A DNA stretch of 64,000 nt from Pararge aegeria (GCF_905163445.1 NC_053182.1:9052001-9116000); one strand, 5' to 3'. Shown: positions 34,221-45,522, numbered from the stretch's first letter. The notes: a model not told the origin generated them from the sequence alone. Program-made: numbers and translations.

Positions 34221-34689
34221 TGTATAATATCCCATTTCCAAAATACTATTCAATCTAGATTTGCATAAAAACTTAAAAAAATATATCAGGAAAATAGTTA
34301 TTACCGTCAATAATAGATACCCTACTTACTTTAAGCCGGTGCTTAGCACGAGTCAACGAAGCGCGTGCCTTCAACGGGATACACAACGCGGTCCAATAAT
34401 AACTTTACAAAAAATATATTACAATAAAGGCGTTCGCAAGACGTCATACTCTTACTTAGCTACCTATTCGTGTATATACCCAATCCATCTAAATAGTACG
34501 TTACTATATAATTTTAGAAGATATATGTTATGGACAAGTTGCAAATTTAGTTACCTTAGTTATAGTATGTATCCATTGAGTGAAAAAATTAACTCGCATT
34601 TATGCTTAATATTTATTAGTAGCAATGAATACCTTAAATATTGGTTATCTAAACCTCACATATTCTCGCTCTGAAACGATAAGGACGCC
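34221..34689. other. Open but unassigned sequence
   Basis: A plus-strand frame of 137 codons from a TTG (34261-34674) has Y/S/K-rich, AT-driven composition and no motif. Judged fortuitous. Confidence 0.4.
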
Positions 34690-34785
34690 TTGTTATCTGC
34701 TTCTGTCTTTGTTTTTTATTCTTCTTTTATTTCTTCAACTCGTAGTTGTGTGCAAATAAAGAATATAATTAAATAAATATTATCA
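34690..34785 (+). mobile_element. Possible LINE 3' tail
   Basis: A T-rich stretch followed by cgtagttgtgtgcaaataaa and gaatataattaaataaata resembles polyadenylated LINE ends. No coding part. Confidence 0.4.
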
Positions 34786-34794
34786 TCAGTCGGT

Positions 34795-35290
34795 CATCCA
34801 ATATGATCACGCGGAAACCGTTAGTTTCGTGTCATAAAATGTTTCCGTCCAGGATGCTCAGCTATTTAAGCTACCTCATCTCTATGCAAAATATCGCCAA
34901 GATCAGTGTAGCAATGAAGTCATGTTGTATATGTAACTGTAAAAAAGCTAAAATTTTAAATCCGCTGGGAACGTGACACTTTTGTATATACGGGATAGTC
35001 TCCTTCGTCGATTTACAGGATGCATGCTATAATCGTTTATAATGAAATCGTGCTACTTACTTACTAGTTACTAAGTTACTTTTTATACCTGTAAGCAAAC
35101 AGGTATCATTCCCGATTGATTTTAAAAAGTGCATTCATTGCACAAATTGCATCTTGGTAGAATTCGCTTGCATCCTGGAAAAGGCCAAGGATGGATAGAT
35201 ACTTTTCATTCAATCAAATGAAACGGTTCCAATAGGTCGTTTACAAAACCGAAACAAATGCGGACGTAGTCAAGGGCAGCAGCTAGTTAA
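34795..35290 (-). repeat. 'cgcgacttcgtccgcg'-family repeat copies, diverged
   Basis: 35245-35290 reads on the minus strand taactagctgctgcccttga then ctacgtccgcatttgtttc, the degenerate start of a lepidopteran repeat whose clearer copy is at 44225-44520. 34875-34925 (aagatcagtgtagcaatgaa) looks like its 3' part in the other orientation, so two copies may abut. Confidence 0.45.
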
Positions 35291-35567
35291 AAATATGCAT
35301 AAATAATATTAATATAGAAGTGTGCATTACAAAAACAATTTTTCTTGTTTATGTTTGTAAAATGCCGCTAATTATACAATTAAAAGCCGAATGCATTATA
35401 ATTGTAACGCCTCATCTACCGTCAATTATAAACCAACCAACCTATCACACGGCGAAGGACATTAGGTATTAAAAAACCTGTTGGGCAAGGCATGCACCGT
35501 GCCGATGCTATTTTACTAATAGATTTTGAAGGTTACTAAAATTGCCTTTTTATAAAATTTATATTAG

Positions 35568-35765
35568 GACAGCTTTTAAGGTGATATCCATACTTCTAAT
35601 ACTAATATTATTACAAGGTATGTTTGTTTGTAACCTGTTTGGCTCAAACATAGCAATCTTGAATGAAAGCTTCCTGAAAAGTATATATATGACATTTTTA
35701 TCCCGAAAAAACAAATGGGAACAATTCCTGCGGGTTTACTAATATCTTTTGTTATAAACACGACA
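35568..35765 (+). repeat. 'atactaatattat' repeat, diverged
   Basis: tactaatattattacaaggt, ctgtttggctcaaac, cctgaaaagtatatatatga and tttttatcccgaaaaaac match the end of the cgcgacttcgtccgcg family read in the opposite direction. A second copy is at 45043-45235. Confidence 0.5.
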
Positions 35766-36245
35766 TAACAGCTTGGTCGATAATCACGACAATTGCATAC
35801 CGAAAAAGTCATGGGTAACAGAAAGTTGCAGAATGGATAAAGAAAAAAGATTAAGCACGGTTTCTACACATGTGGGGAGTTGCGGAAACTTGAAACGAGT
35901 ACAAAATATATTCACAATTAATGAAACCAAAAGTGTTTTCTTGGGATTTCAAAATTATTTTTTGTTTAGTTATGCTCGCGCACTGATTTATTTCCGGGGT
36001 TATCTTGATACTGGATAAAGCGATCTTGATACGAGTTTATTTGGAGAAGAGGAGATACATGTATAGGTAATAGAGGTATGTAGGCAGGCAAGTTGAAGCT
36101 AAGAGTGAAATGTTGAGAGATTGAACGAATTTGACGTGTTTCGAATTTAGGGGTATTTAAATATCATTACCGTCTCGGCTCAGGGTTTTGGCATCTTTAG
36201 AAATGGTTTTTTCAAAAATGAAGTGAGGTCAAAAGAAGTTGGCGG
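35766..36245. other. No gene called
   Basis: An 81-codon frame (35773-36018) starts with GTG and lacks any motif. Confidence 0.4.
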
Positions 36246-36545
36246 TGATTTTGACGACCTGGCGCAGCGGTAAGCGGTTTTAAAATGGGAGGCCACGGGT
36301 TCGATTCTCAAGGGAAGGGGCAATTTGGGAATTTATAATTTCTGAATTTTCTCTGGTTTGATCTGGTTGGCTTCCACCATGGCTAGTTACCACCCTACCA
36401 ACAAAGACGCAAGCGATTAAGCGTTCCAGTACGATTCCACGTAGACTACCGATTAGGGGTATGGGCTTTAAACCGCATCAAAGTGCGTTGTGTGGTTTGA
36501 GAAGTTAGTTCTGGTAATCCGACCAGACTTTGTTTCATAGTATAA
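36246..36545 (+). mobile_element. S3 SINE with intact tRNA head
   Basis: acgacctggcgcagcggtaa (A-box part) and cacgggttcgattctcaa (B box) are followed by gggaatttataatttctgaa, gctagttaccaccctacc and gattaggggtatgggct. The final third differs from other copies (atcaaagtgcgttgtgtgg), so the 3' end may be replaced. Confidence 0.8.
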
Positions 36546-36640
36546 GCAGAGATAGAGATGAAATAGAGAAGGGAAAGTATGGATACAGTACACGAAAACA
36601 GTAAACGCGGGTGAAGTCGCGGGTAGGTCTAGTTTCTCAT
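36546..36640 (-). repeat. 'cgcgacttcgtccgcg'-family end, antisense
   Basis: gtaaacgcgggtgaagtcgc and gggtaggtctagtt read on the other strand as aactagacctacccgcgact then tcacccgcgtttac. Confidence 0.55.
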
Positions 36641-37342
36641 GATTACATGATGTCGGCTAAAACATATAATGAATATACCAAACTGTAATGCGTTTTTTAC
36701 ATATCTAGGGGAATAACGATAATACCTAATTACTGTTGATTGGAGTACATATTGCAAATACCTACACTAGAAAATGCATCCGTATTATGGAACAATTAGC
36801 GTAATTACAACGGTTTCAAGAGCAGGTGTAAAGTGCGACAGCGACTCATAATTCCTAGTAACGGACTAGGCTTAAGGCTGTACTTGTACTAGAGAAGCGT
36901 GCTTGTAGGCTGCAAAATTACTGGTACACTATAATCGATCTCTGTATAATTCTAAGCTACTTCACCTGACCATTTTAACGGCAATTGTTTATTGTGTAAG
37001 CGTATCTATGTAGTTTGTGATGATGGAAGCATGCGTTCTATTTTATAACGACTTGTCAGTATTTTTTGCGTAGCAAAGTGCAACGTATACTTAAGGTTGT
37101 CCCAAGTCTGCTTTTACAATACTGCAATACTGTGTAAGCTGTCGATCAATGGCTAGAAGCACTGAAAAAAAAATATTGATAAATCCTTTATTTATTATAA
37201 AATATTATGAGCAACAAATAGTCATCGAAGTTTGTTTGCAGCATGTTTCCGGTAAGCGGTGCACGCTTTTTATTACTTAAAACATTTTAGCAAAATCACA
37301 TGAATTGAAAATCTTTATCTGAACTAACTAAATAGTCTGACT
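36641..37342. other. Unique AT-rich sequence
   Basis: Nothing recognised. Confidence 0.45.
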
Positions 37343-37655
37343 CATCATCATCATCATAACTTCAACCCATTGAAGTCCACTGCTGGACATAGGTCTTCTG
37401 GGAAGTACCATAATCCACGGTCCTGGGCTGCTTGTTTTCAGCGGCTCCCAGCGACTCCCTTTATGTCGTCTGTCAACCTCGTTGTGGGCCGACCAACTCC
37501 GCGTGTACCTGTCGCCATTCCAGCACCTTGGAAACCCAACGTCCATCGGTTCTCAGAGCTATGTGCCCCGCCCATTTTAAGCTTTGCGACTCGCTGAACC
37601 ATGTCGGTAACTCTGGTTCTTCTACGGATCTCCTCATTTCTGATATGAATCTAAA
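37343..37655 (-). pseudogene. RTE-like LINE 3' coding end, antisense
   Basis: On the minus strand the pieces IRRRTRVTDMVQRVAKLK, then a G/H/I region, then GRPTTRLTDDIKGVAGSR and QAAQDRGLW appear in order across frames. The 3' end reads cccagcagtgg-like text (gtccagcagtggacttc) and a tgatgatgatgatga tail at 37343-37357. This is the C-terminal end of an RTE-type endonuclease-RT. Frameshifts make it non-functional. Confidence 0.75.
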
Positions 37656-38881
37656 CTGATAATGATTAATTGAAAATTCATACCCTAAATCTAACTAAAC
37701 CTCAGAGCGGGCAAAATTTGTGTTATTTTGTAGCATGTTCGATCTGCAGATGTTTACCGCAGGACATAAATGTCCTTTAGAAGCTCCAGCATCCTGTCCA
37801 GTGACTCTTTGAGGATTGGTATCGTCAGTCCACATGATATTTTGGCGTGGGACCCCAAATATCCTGTGGAATGACTTCAGCATTTTACATAACAAGTACC
37901 TCATTAGGTCTAATTTAAACAAAGAAGTTAATCCTCATATCCAACATGAATAGGTGGCGATCGGGATGATTCGTAACATCGTTTCGTCTTATAACCCTAA
38001 ATGCCAGAAAACTAAAACTTTTCCAGTAAGATAACTTTTATATTATAGCTCCGAACATGCATAGTACAGAGAATCTAAACATCTGACACACATCTCTACA
38101 TAATCAAATAATTGATTAGATCTGAGAAGAGAACTTACCTCATCTATTATTAATTTTACAACTATTTACGATACTATATCCATAATCGACCTAGCAGAAC
38201 AAATAATTGCTAATAAGCAGAAAATCTTTGGCAAAACATTCAACGCTTTTGCTATAAACTAGGCCTTACACCTCAAGTCCACGATTCCTACAGTTCTGAA
38301 TATAGAATCTATATTGCAAGAATCATTAGCAACTCGGTGCAAACTCATAAAATAACACCAGAATGCTTTGTTCTCAGTATTGGCAAAATCTCGCTGCACA
38401 TAAATTTGCGGGGTTACGTTGTGAAAGCCAATATTCTTTGCGGCGCTGAGCGAGGTCTATTTCTAACATTAAATAAATTACTCTGATATTACAAGAACGA
38501 ATCTGTAGAACTTGTTTTCGTCGGACGTGTCTGCGCGCAAGCTGAGATTCGCCATCGTTTTTGCATTACCCAATTTTAAGTTGTAAAAGCTATTGGAGAC
38601 CTTAATTGTTGGATTTGGTATCAAAAATATCAATTAAATACCTGCGCAACTGCTTTTAGCACTACCATAAAAGCAATTTTAAGTTAAAGTTGTGCTTCTA
38701 AAATAAAACCTCAAAAGTTATAATACAATATGCTTTTGCTTAATTTAATTATCTTGAACTTTCTTTTTTGAGTTTGCTGCGGTACTTACTTGCTGTCCGT
38801 CCAGAGCTTACAATGGTATAAATTTCTAGCAACTAAAGCGCAAATTATGAATGAAAGCAGACAGATTTGTCACAACATTTT
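37656..38881. other. No gene called
   Basis: A consensus minus-strand donor (acttac at 38133-38138 after gatgag) has no convincing exon behind it. 38400-38580 is slightly GC-richer. Confidence 0.45.
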
Positions 38882-38901
38882 GTGAATAAATATATATTCA
38901 T
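38882..38901 (+). repeat. Left member of a 20-bp direct repeat
   Basis: The 20 bases gtgaataaatatatattcat at 38882-38901 are repeated exactly at 40036-40055, bracketing the two LINE fragments. A target-site duplication is the simplest explanation. Confidence 0.7.
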
Positions 38902-38935
38902 AACAGTGAATAAATAGCATTTATTTATTCTTTAA

Positions 38936-39649
38936 AATAATTGTTTCATAAATATAAAATTCACTTTACCAAATGTTAAACACGTGAAAACCACTGTACT
39001 ACTTAATAATGAGGAACTGAAACTGGAGGATACGACAGTTTTTCTAGGAATAACGTTAGATTCTAAACTTCAATGGGGCCCTCATGTAAATAATTTATCG
39101 AACAGGCTTAGTTCTGCTGCCTATGCGGTAAAGAAGATACGCCATATGACCGACGTAGAAACTGCTAGACTGGTATATTTTAGTTACTTTCACAGCATTA
39201 TGTCATATGGAATTTTACTTTGGGGTAATGCTGCTGATATTAGCACTATTTTCGTGCTGCAGAAGAGAGCTGTTCGTTCTATCTACAAAATGGGTCCGAG
39301 AGAGTCATTGAGAGATAAATTTAAAGATTTTAAAATAATGACAGTGTATAGTCAGTACATATTTGATAATTTAATGTACGTCCATAAAAATATTTCTAAA
39401 TTTAAGAAAAAATGTGACTGCAATAATTTAAACATTAGAAGTAAGAATAAACTTACAGTGCAATATACTAGGTTACATAAAATTCATAATTCGTTTAAAG
39501 GAAATTGCATACAATTCTACAATAAACTACCAATTGACATCTTGGAGATGTCTCTTAAAAAGTTCAAAGTTTGTATTAAACGTAAGCTTATAGAAAAGTC
39601 CTATTATAGTATAAAGGACTACGTAATCGATATAAAAGCTTGGGTGTGA
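38936..39649 (+). pseudogene. Jockey/CR1-like LINE, RT C-terminal region, open
   Basis: Open from 38936, continuous from KFTLPNV through the stop at 39647. Motifs: FLGITLDSKLQWGPHV (post-palm block), SAAYAVKKIRHMTDVE, SIMSYGILLWGNAAD, VLQKRAVRSIY, and a basic C-terminus ending DYVIDIKAWV. This is the region C-terminal to the RT palm of jockey/CR1-type LINEs. The catalytic palm and endonuclease are missing because of 5' truncation. About 230 open codons suggest a fairly recent insertion. No ATG is appropriate, as this is an internal part of ORF2. Confidence 0.9.
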
Positions 39650-39888
39650 ATTATTTGATGTCAATGTGAGATGGTGATATCAAAAAAAACACCCGGCTAA
39701 GTTTGTTGTGGGCTTCTTCTTAGACCGGGACGCGTTTGGAACCCTCGTAGCTTTAGTTTTAAGTTTACGAATGTGGTTATCGCCATCATCTCACTACCGT
39801 GTAATTCTTATGTACGCATCAAAAGTGCCACCTGTGGGCCTACTTGAATAAAGATATTTTTGACTTTGACTTTGACTTTAAAACATCT
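39650..39888 (+). mobile_element. 3' UTR and (tttgact)n tail of the LINE
   Basis: gggcttcttcttagaccggg, ctcactaccgtgtaattctt and cacctgtgggcctacttgaa lead to taaagatatttttgac and tandem tttgact units. The tandem heptamer takes the place of poly(A). The tail directly follows the coding remnant, confirming orientation and completeness of the 3' end. Confidence 0.85.
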
Positions 39889-39892
39889 TATT

Positions 39893-40024
39893 CTTTTGGT
39901 GATCCTAGAGCGGGCAGTTAGCTTGGCCATCCAAAGGGGCAATGCTGCCAGCATCTTAGGAACTGTGGTGCGGTGGTTTCGAAGACGTTTTAGATATTAT
40001 TTAGTTTTAAATAGTTTATTTTAG
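39893..40024 (+). pseudogene. Second LINE ORF2 C-terminal fragment
   Basis: Starting at 39899 the frame reads VILERAVSLAIQRGNAASIL then GTVV, stopping at 40022-40024. The QRGNAASILGT text recurs at the end of ORF2 in lepidopteran non-LTR elements. It sits only a few bases after the tail of the previous LINE, so the two form a composite or nested insertion. Confidence 0.6.
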
Positions 40025-40035
40025 GTTATTTTACA

Positions 40036-40055
40036 GTGAATAAATATATATTCAT
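40036..40055 (+). repeat. Right member of the 20-bp direct repeat
   Basis: Identical to 38882-38901. It follows the presumed 3' end of the second LINE fragment. Confidence 0.7.
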
Positions 40056-40381
40056 CATATCAATCCATTGCCAGCCCACCAGAGGTGTTCTGTGTTCTGG
40101 TCTGAAGAGCGTCCGTTGTAAATACAGGCGCATGAGGCTTGACAACTGAGGCTTAGGTTGATGGGCACAGGGCGGTATTTTGCAAAACCTTAAACCCTGT
40201 TTTACAACCGATCTGTTTGGCCCGTCAAAAAATTACTGTAAAAAAAATTTGTTAACAAATGTCTTGCCAGAAACGTGCATTTTTAAGTTCGTTGCAAGTA
40301 AAATAACATAAATGTTAACATCTTAATAATTTTAATTTTTCAACAAACATCCCCTCAAAATAACCAACGTTCTCTCAGGCT
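40056..40381. other. No gene called
   Basis: 40060-40200 looks like old repeat sequence (attgccagcccaccagaggt) but was not assigned. Confidence 0.4.
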
Positions 40382-40491
40382 TTAGCACTGACACGAGTAG
40401 CGCTATCGACACAAACGAGATACACCATTGCAATTCTAATGATGAGCTTTGTTCAGTGACTGTTAATTAAATTGATACCATTAAACCTTGC
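40382..40491 (+). repeat. Local duplication, copy 1
   Basis: About 90 of these bases match 41256-41346 at roughly 90 percent by eye (cgctatcgacacaaa, gagatacac, ctaatgatgagctttgttca). The shared frame AIDTNEIH-CNSNDELCS is open in both copies. Confidence 0.75.
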
Positions 40492-40554
40492 ACTTCGGAC
40501 TTCTGTTTTTGTTTTAGCTAGTGCGAAGTTAGTCCATTTAAATATTTCAAAACT

Positions 40555-40690
40555 CATTTAATAAATATAGGCCTACTTTGCACATTTGAAACCTTGTCTG
40601 TATGTCCTATTGTAAAGATTAACAAGCAGATTCTACAGAGGAGGTAATTAACCCAGCAGTTGATCTTTTTCAACATAAACTTCGTAAATT
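40555..40690 (-). mobile_element. LINE LB 3' tail, degenerate, antisense
   Basis: tataggcctactttgcacat, aagcagattctacagagg and cagcagttgatctttttcaa align with the LB tail read backwards (compare 51285-51430). Confidence 0.55.
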
Positions 40691-40691
40691 C

Positions 40692-41255
40692 ATTAAATAT
40701 AGTACCTATATGTAAAACCATTTATAGTGTACGTACGTGATGTCATGTGCAGCCTAGAATCTTTTTCAATAAACAAACGAAGTAAGTAATGCGAAAAAAA
40801 GAGATATGTGCATATAAACATATATACGAATTCTTCAGTTTAATAATATTACTTGTAGTTGCGGTTTTACCAGCGTGAGTGTTAAATATAGCAAGTATTA
40901 TAAAGTCCTCAATAAACGTAATTCAAATCGGTTCTAACATGCAAATAAACCTCAATCTTCTATAAAAATAACTATAAACAGCTTTGCTCTAATAAATCAT
41001 CTGACCATGAAATAGAGAATGAAAGCGTTTAATTTTTTAAGTAAAGTTATTTTAACTCTTATTTGCTTTTAGCGTTGCCTACAGCTCGCTTTCTGGCGAT
41101 AGACATAGAAACCAGAGAAGCATTTTCATATTCGCATTGGATATCAGAAATTCTACGCAGCCGAAGTATCTGGTCGTTTCATAATCTTAGTAAAGATAAT
41201 TACCTGTATAGGATGCCTTCCTACAGTTTTACGAGATTCGAGATTGGCGTGTTCA
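40692..41255. other. AT-rich, no gene
   Basis: gaagtaagtaatg at 40780 is an isolated donor-like site. The frame that starts in an intron-like context at 41063 runs into duplication copy 2. Confidence 0.4.
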
Positions 41256-41367
41256 TTAGCATTGACACGAATGGCGCTATCGACACAAATGAGATACACG
41301 ATTGCAACTCTAATGATGAGCTTTGTTCAATGCACTGCTAATTAATCGGATGGCATTTAACCTTGCG
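41256..41367 (+). repeat. Local duplication, copy 2
   Basis: Second copy of the 110-bp segment. It forms the end of a 92-codon frame (41063-41341, CTT-type context, no motif). Differences from copy 1 include both silent and replacement changes, so there is no clear sign of selection. Confidence 0.75.
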
Positions 41368-42598
41368 AGCTTGTTGAAAGGTTTTCCGTTTTACTGCAAA
41401 ACTAGAAATTAAAAATATAGCTTTTGATAACTTTGTTATGAGCTTCTACTACTTCTAATGTCTGCTACTACAATAATTGCATGGTTTCTGACGAAAAGTA
41501 CAAATAAAAATTAAAAAATGATTTATGGTACCGAAACGAAATTAATATTGTGAGTACATATTCAACTTGTGTTGCCTTTTCGCTCCGTTTGCGATGCAGA
41601 ACTAAGAGATTTCTCTATTTGTCTAAAATGTTGGTAATACAGCAAAATTATGACACAGCATAGTTTTGAAATATTTTGTCTTTAAGCAAATTAGTTCCAA
41701 AATTAAAATAAAAAGCGCGAAAAAAACAAGATCTGAAAAATGAGCAAAAAATACCTTTTTTATTATTTGCCAAATAACTTTTTAACAAAATAATTTCTAA
41801 TCAAAATTCTATTTCATTGGTTGGTTTTGTTTCGTAGTTTTAGAATGCCTTCGGATAAATATGATTGGTTATCCACTAGAATTTTTGTTCTAAGTAATTA
41901 CGTAATTATAATACAAATATACAATATTATTGTATGCTTAAATGATTAGAAACTATTTATACTGTACTGCAGCCAAGCCACGCAAACCTGAATACCTACT
42001 ACAGCAACTAATGACCTAAAGATATTCAAAGAAGCTAATTCTTTAGTCAAGCAATGTGTTGCAGAACGCAGCAATTCGCTACGCCGTGCAGTAAACGCCT
42101 TGATGTTGCAATCTTCGAACAAAAGCTTAAATTGTGTTACTCAATTCTTTACACTACGATTAGCTTGAAGCACATTTCAGATAATTAAATTAAAATAACT
42201 TATATTAACTGTCTTTGCTCTTATGTAAGCATACATACATATTTGCTTACAATATTGTTAAGAGATGTTACTAGAAACATACATCAACTGAAAACTAAAG
42301 CTAGGAAAGTTTCAAACGCGCTCTGGTCTTAAAAGAAACAACTCACAACAAAGTTACCTAGGCGGTGCTTTTTGTCATCATTTCTCACAGTCAATTTATA
42401 CTTAGCTACGAAATTAATACCTAAACGTTTTTATTATACGTCTTTATCCCCGTAGACTAAATACTTTACAAAAAAGCCACCAATCTACCGTTACTGCCCA
42501 GCGACTTAGTGATATCGAATTCATATTAAAAGAAATGTTTCAGAATTTATAACAATTCCACCCACTTGTTAATTATAGGGGATGAAACTTTATTTGAA
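41368..42598. other. Unique AT-rich sequence
   Basis: No repeat family or coding segment was recognised. Confidence 0.45.
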
Positions 42599-42652
42599 CC
42601 GTCAGGTTGTTCCAGATATTAGATCGATCTAATCTCTGGAACAACCTGACGG
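42599..42652. repeat. 54-bp near-perfect palindrome without spacer
   Basis: ccgtcaggttgttccaga (42599-42616) is the exact reverse complement of 42635-42652. The centre, attagatcgatctaat (42618-42633), is itself a perfect 16-bp palindrome. Only 42617/42634 (T/C) fails to pair. Weaker A/T pairing continues about 10 bases on each side. Such structures are often unstable, so its presence suggests recent origin or function. Confidence 0.92.
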
Positions 42653-44224
42653 ATTAAAAAAAATTGTTTTTGCAGTCGCCCAAGCCTAATGCTTTAGAAG
42701 GTTTTTGTCTTTAATTAAACAATAAGAGTCTTAAGAGTCCAAAAACAGGTGTGCGATGCGACGCGGTTGGTCAGGGAGTAAAAGTTTATATGGTAAATCT
42801 TACATAAGTTGCACACGGACGAAGTTGGGAACCGTTATAATTATTTTCAATAAAGCCTGAAACTAATCGTAACCTAAGCAATTCATCAACTAAGCTCGCC
42901 AATACATATTGGTGCTGTTTGATGGGCCGAAGCTCTAAATCCCTCTCCTGTGAAAGAGAAGGCCCCAACTGTGCCCAACCTTGCTTACTAAGATGATATG
43001 TATATTTTGTAGTATTTATTACTTAACAGCTAATGGATTAACATGATATATGTAACCTCACTTTAAACGAGGTAAATACTTACCATCAATCATACGCTTA
43101 AAAATGTTAATGCATAAACAAAATTAAAAGAATTTCTTCCAAACAGAATGACCCGGATTTTATTAAGATAATTCGACCAAGGCGGCATAATGTAATAAGC
43201 GAGAAAATTTTTACGAGGTATTCATTGTCAGACAATAATGATTATGAAAGCAGAAAGATTTTTTATAAAGCTTATCTTCGAAAATATGCCAAGTGTGGCT
43301 ATAAATACAGCTGGTATCTCTCACCTGTGTGGCTGGTATTGACCTTATTTCAAGTGATTAAAAACACGTATCTGTCATCTATTTTATATTTTTTATCTTT
43401 AGGTACTAAGAAACATCCGTCCAATATTACGAAATCGGTATTTTTATATGTTTACTAGACTCCTTAGCTGTAATATTTTTTTAGGCTACAATGCCTTTGG
43501 CCAATTAGTTTTTATTTTTTCTATCACCTAACAGGTAAGCCGATGTTTATCTAAGAAATAAATTCGACGTCCTGACAGCTTTTGTAAGAAACTTTATAAT
43601 TTTTATTTCTCAGTTTATTTTAGTAGAGTATTTAATGTTGAATACGCAGTCGGGGATAGTATCAAAATAATTTAGAAAAATGTAGATTCACAACAAATCA
43701 TCCCAAGTAAAGTTTTTCAGTATACAGATTTCACCGATTTGTAACATTAAACATGAAAATGTAACATGAACATTGGGGTGTTCCTTTTAACGTGTGATAT
43801 CACATGCATCGCACCTGCACCCGACTATTGCACATGATTATGGTATTATGTAGTTGGATAATCTAACCTCTTTATTAAAATATATTTTGTTGTTGCTATT
43901 TTCCCGTTATTTCATCAAAATGTATCATGGGAACTAAATTTATATTAAATGGTGCACCTGCTTTCCTGACTCTAACCTCAGAATCAATAATAGTGATAAT
44001 TGCTCCCACTTGGTAACTCGAAACGCTACAGTCGAACACACGTGTTTAATAAGCATTAAAGTAATTACGCGGTTTTATATGAACTGAATTACAATAATTA
44101 TATGGGCGGTAGTGGTTCCGCGGTCCAATGCTTCCAACTAATTTGTGATGTCCTGTGAACTACCGCTAAAAGAGAGTAATTTATTGAAATTTGGCAGTAA
44201 TTTATCTAGAGTTTTGACTTTCGT
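42653..44224. other. Unique sequence, no gene called
   Basis: 44060-44160 holds homeodomain-like cores (taattacgcgg, gaattacaataattat) and a short GC patch. A minus-strand donor acttac at 43075 lacks an exon. Confidence 0.4.
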
Positions 44225-44519
44225 GAGTTAAGTTTATATTATTGCTAGCTGTTCCCCGCGACTTCGTCCGCGATTGTTTATGATAAATTATGAACTTCAG
44301 TGCTGAACTGCTAGATGGCACTCAAGTAGCAACATGTTGATATTTTTAAACAAACCATTTTTTAATTTTTTTTAATAAAAAGTATCCTATGTTCTACACT
44401 TTTAATACCTCCAAGTTTATGTGTAAAAAGTTTCATGACTTATGGTGAGTAGTTTTTGTGTGAAAGCGTAACAAACATTCCGACATTCACATTTATAATA
44501 TTAATAAGGATTATTTTGA
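44225..44519 (+). repeat. 'cgcgacttcgtccgcg' lepidopteran repeat, full-length
   Basis: gctagctgttccccgcgact and tcgtccgcgattgttt at the 5' side, tatcctatgttctacac in the middle, and cattcacatttataatatta then ataaggatt at the 3' side. This repeat is extremely common in moth and butterfly genomes and has no coding capacity. It is followed at once by an S3 SINE. Confidence 0.75.
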
Positions 44520-44800
44520 GAATCTGGCAGTGGTGAGCGCTGTGGTTTTATATATAGGAGGTCCCGGGTTCAATCTCCAGCAGTGCAATTTGGAACTTAT
44601 AATTTCCGAATTGTGTCTGGTCTGGTCTAAAGGGCTTCGACATCGACTAGTTACGAAGACGTGCCGCCAATCGATTTTGCATTCCGGTACGTTGTGAAAC
44701 TGATTATGCGTTTAGTATAACTGCCACACCCCAAACAGGTAAGCCCGCAGCCATCTTAGATAAGACTGCATCTTTGCTTTCCTCGGTGAAATAAAAAACA
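44520..44800 (+). mobile_element. S3 SINE, full-length
   Basis: tctggcagtggtgagcgctg (A box), ggtcccgggttcaatctcc (B box), ttataatttccgaattgtgt, gaagacgtgccgccaatcg and acaggtaagcccgcagccat, ending in an A-rich tail (aaaacaaaaaaaa). Confidence 0.85.
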
Positions 44801-45042
44801 AAAAAAAACGGCTTTATTCGCGTGGGCTTTCTTCGAGTACGTCCGACTAATAAAGAATTTATACAGCACAAAGCAAAGTCAAAACTATATGAGTTACTTT
44901 AATAATCAATCTCTCATCAGATGCATTAGCATTACCGTTACATAGAAGGATCATAAAACAAATGCCTAAGTAGACGTACTTAACTCTACGGTTCCATTTA
45001 TATTGCGGTAATAAATATGAGTATTTATTATTTAAACTACAA

Positions 45043-45235
45043 TACATACTAATATTATAAATGCGAAATTGTGTCGGTTTGTTATCTATATGTTCGGCTT
45101 AACGGTTAAGCCGATCTTAGATAAAAGTTGGCAAACATGTAGTTTGCATCCTGAATATGGGAATTAGACAATTTTTATTCCGGAAAAGCTGCTGGTAAAA
45201 ATTACCCGTTGGATTTCAAAAAATAACATTTGTTA
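45043..45235 (+). repeat. 'atactaatattataaatgcgaa' repeat
   Basis: catactaatattataaatgc at the start, then ttttattccggaaaagctgc. This is the usual other end of the cgcgacttcgtccgcg family (see 44225-44519). Confidence 0.65.
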
Positions 45236-45261
45236 CCAATGCATGGCTTGACCATTCGACT

Positions 45262-45380
45262 TCATCAATAGCTTAAAACCGTCCACTGCTGGACAAAAGG
45301 CTTCTCTCGACGGAAGAGTTTGTCTATAATCACCACGCTGGGCAGACGATTTGGTGATCGCAGTAGATGGTATTAGGAGC
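45262..45380 (-). mobile_element. S2 SINE 3' fragment, antisense
   Basis: ccgtccactgctggacaaaa, ggcttctctcgacggaagag and atcaccacgctgggc are the reverse complement of the S2 3' third. The boundary at the right is uncertain because the following 130 bases are unassigned. Confidence 0.55.
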
Positions 45381-45522
45381 ACAGAGGACGTTGTTGGCCG
45401 CTCTCAGAATTTCCTTAGTCTTGGAAACAATAAGGAACTTTCTGGAGACGGCCGCTAGGATATTTCCGGAGGTTATATTAAAATCCATAACCATAGCTGG
45501 GAATAACAAGTAACTAATAAAT

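Noticed and set aside
34261..34674. 137-codon frame after the Penelope-like remnant
   Set aside because: Starts with TTG, has AT-driven Y/S/K composition, no retroelement motif and no splice signals.
38133..38138. Consensus minus-strand splice donor after gatgag
   Set aside because: All three frames upstream on that strand hit stops quickly, so no exon could be built.
43225..43458. 77-codon frame starting near a tgtcagaca dyad
   Set aside because: Non-ATG start and no protein family or splice support.
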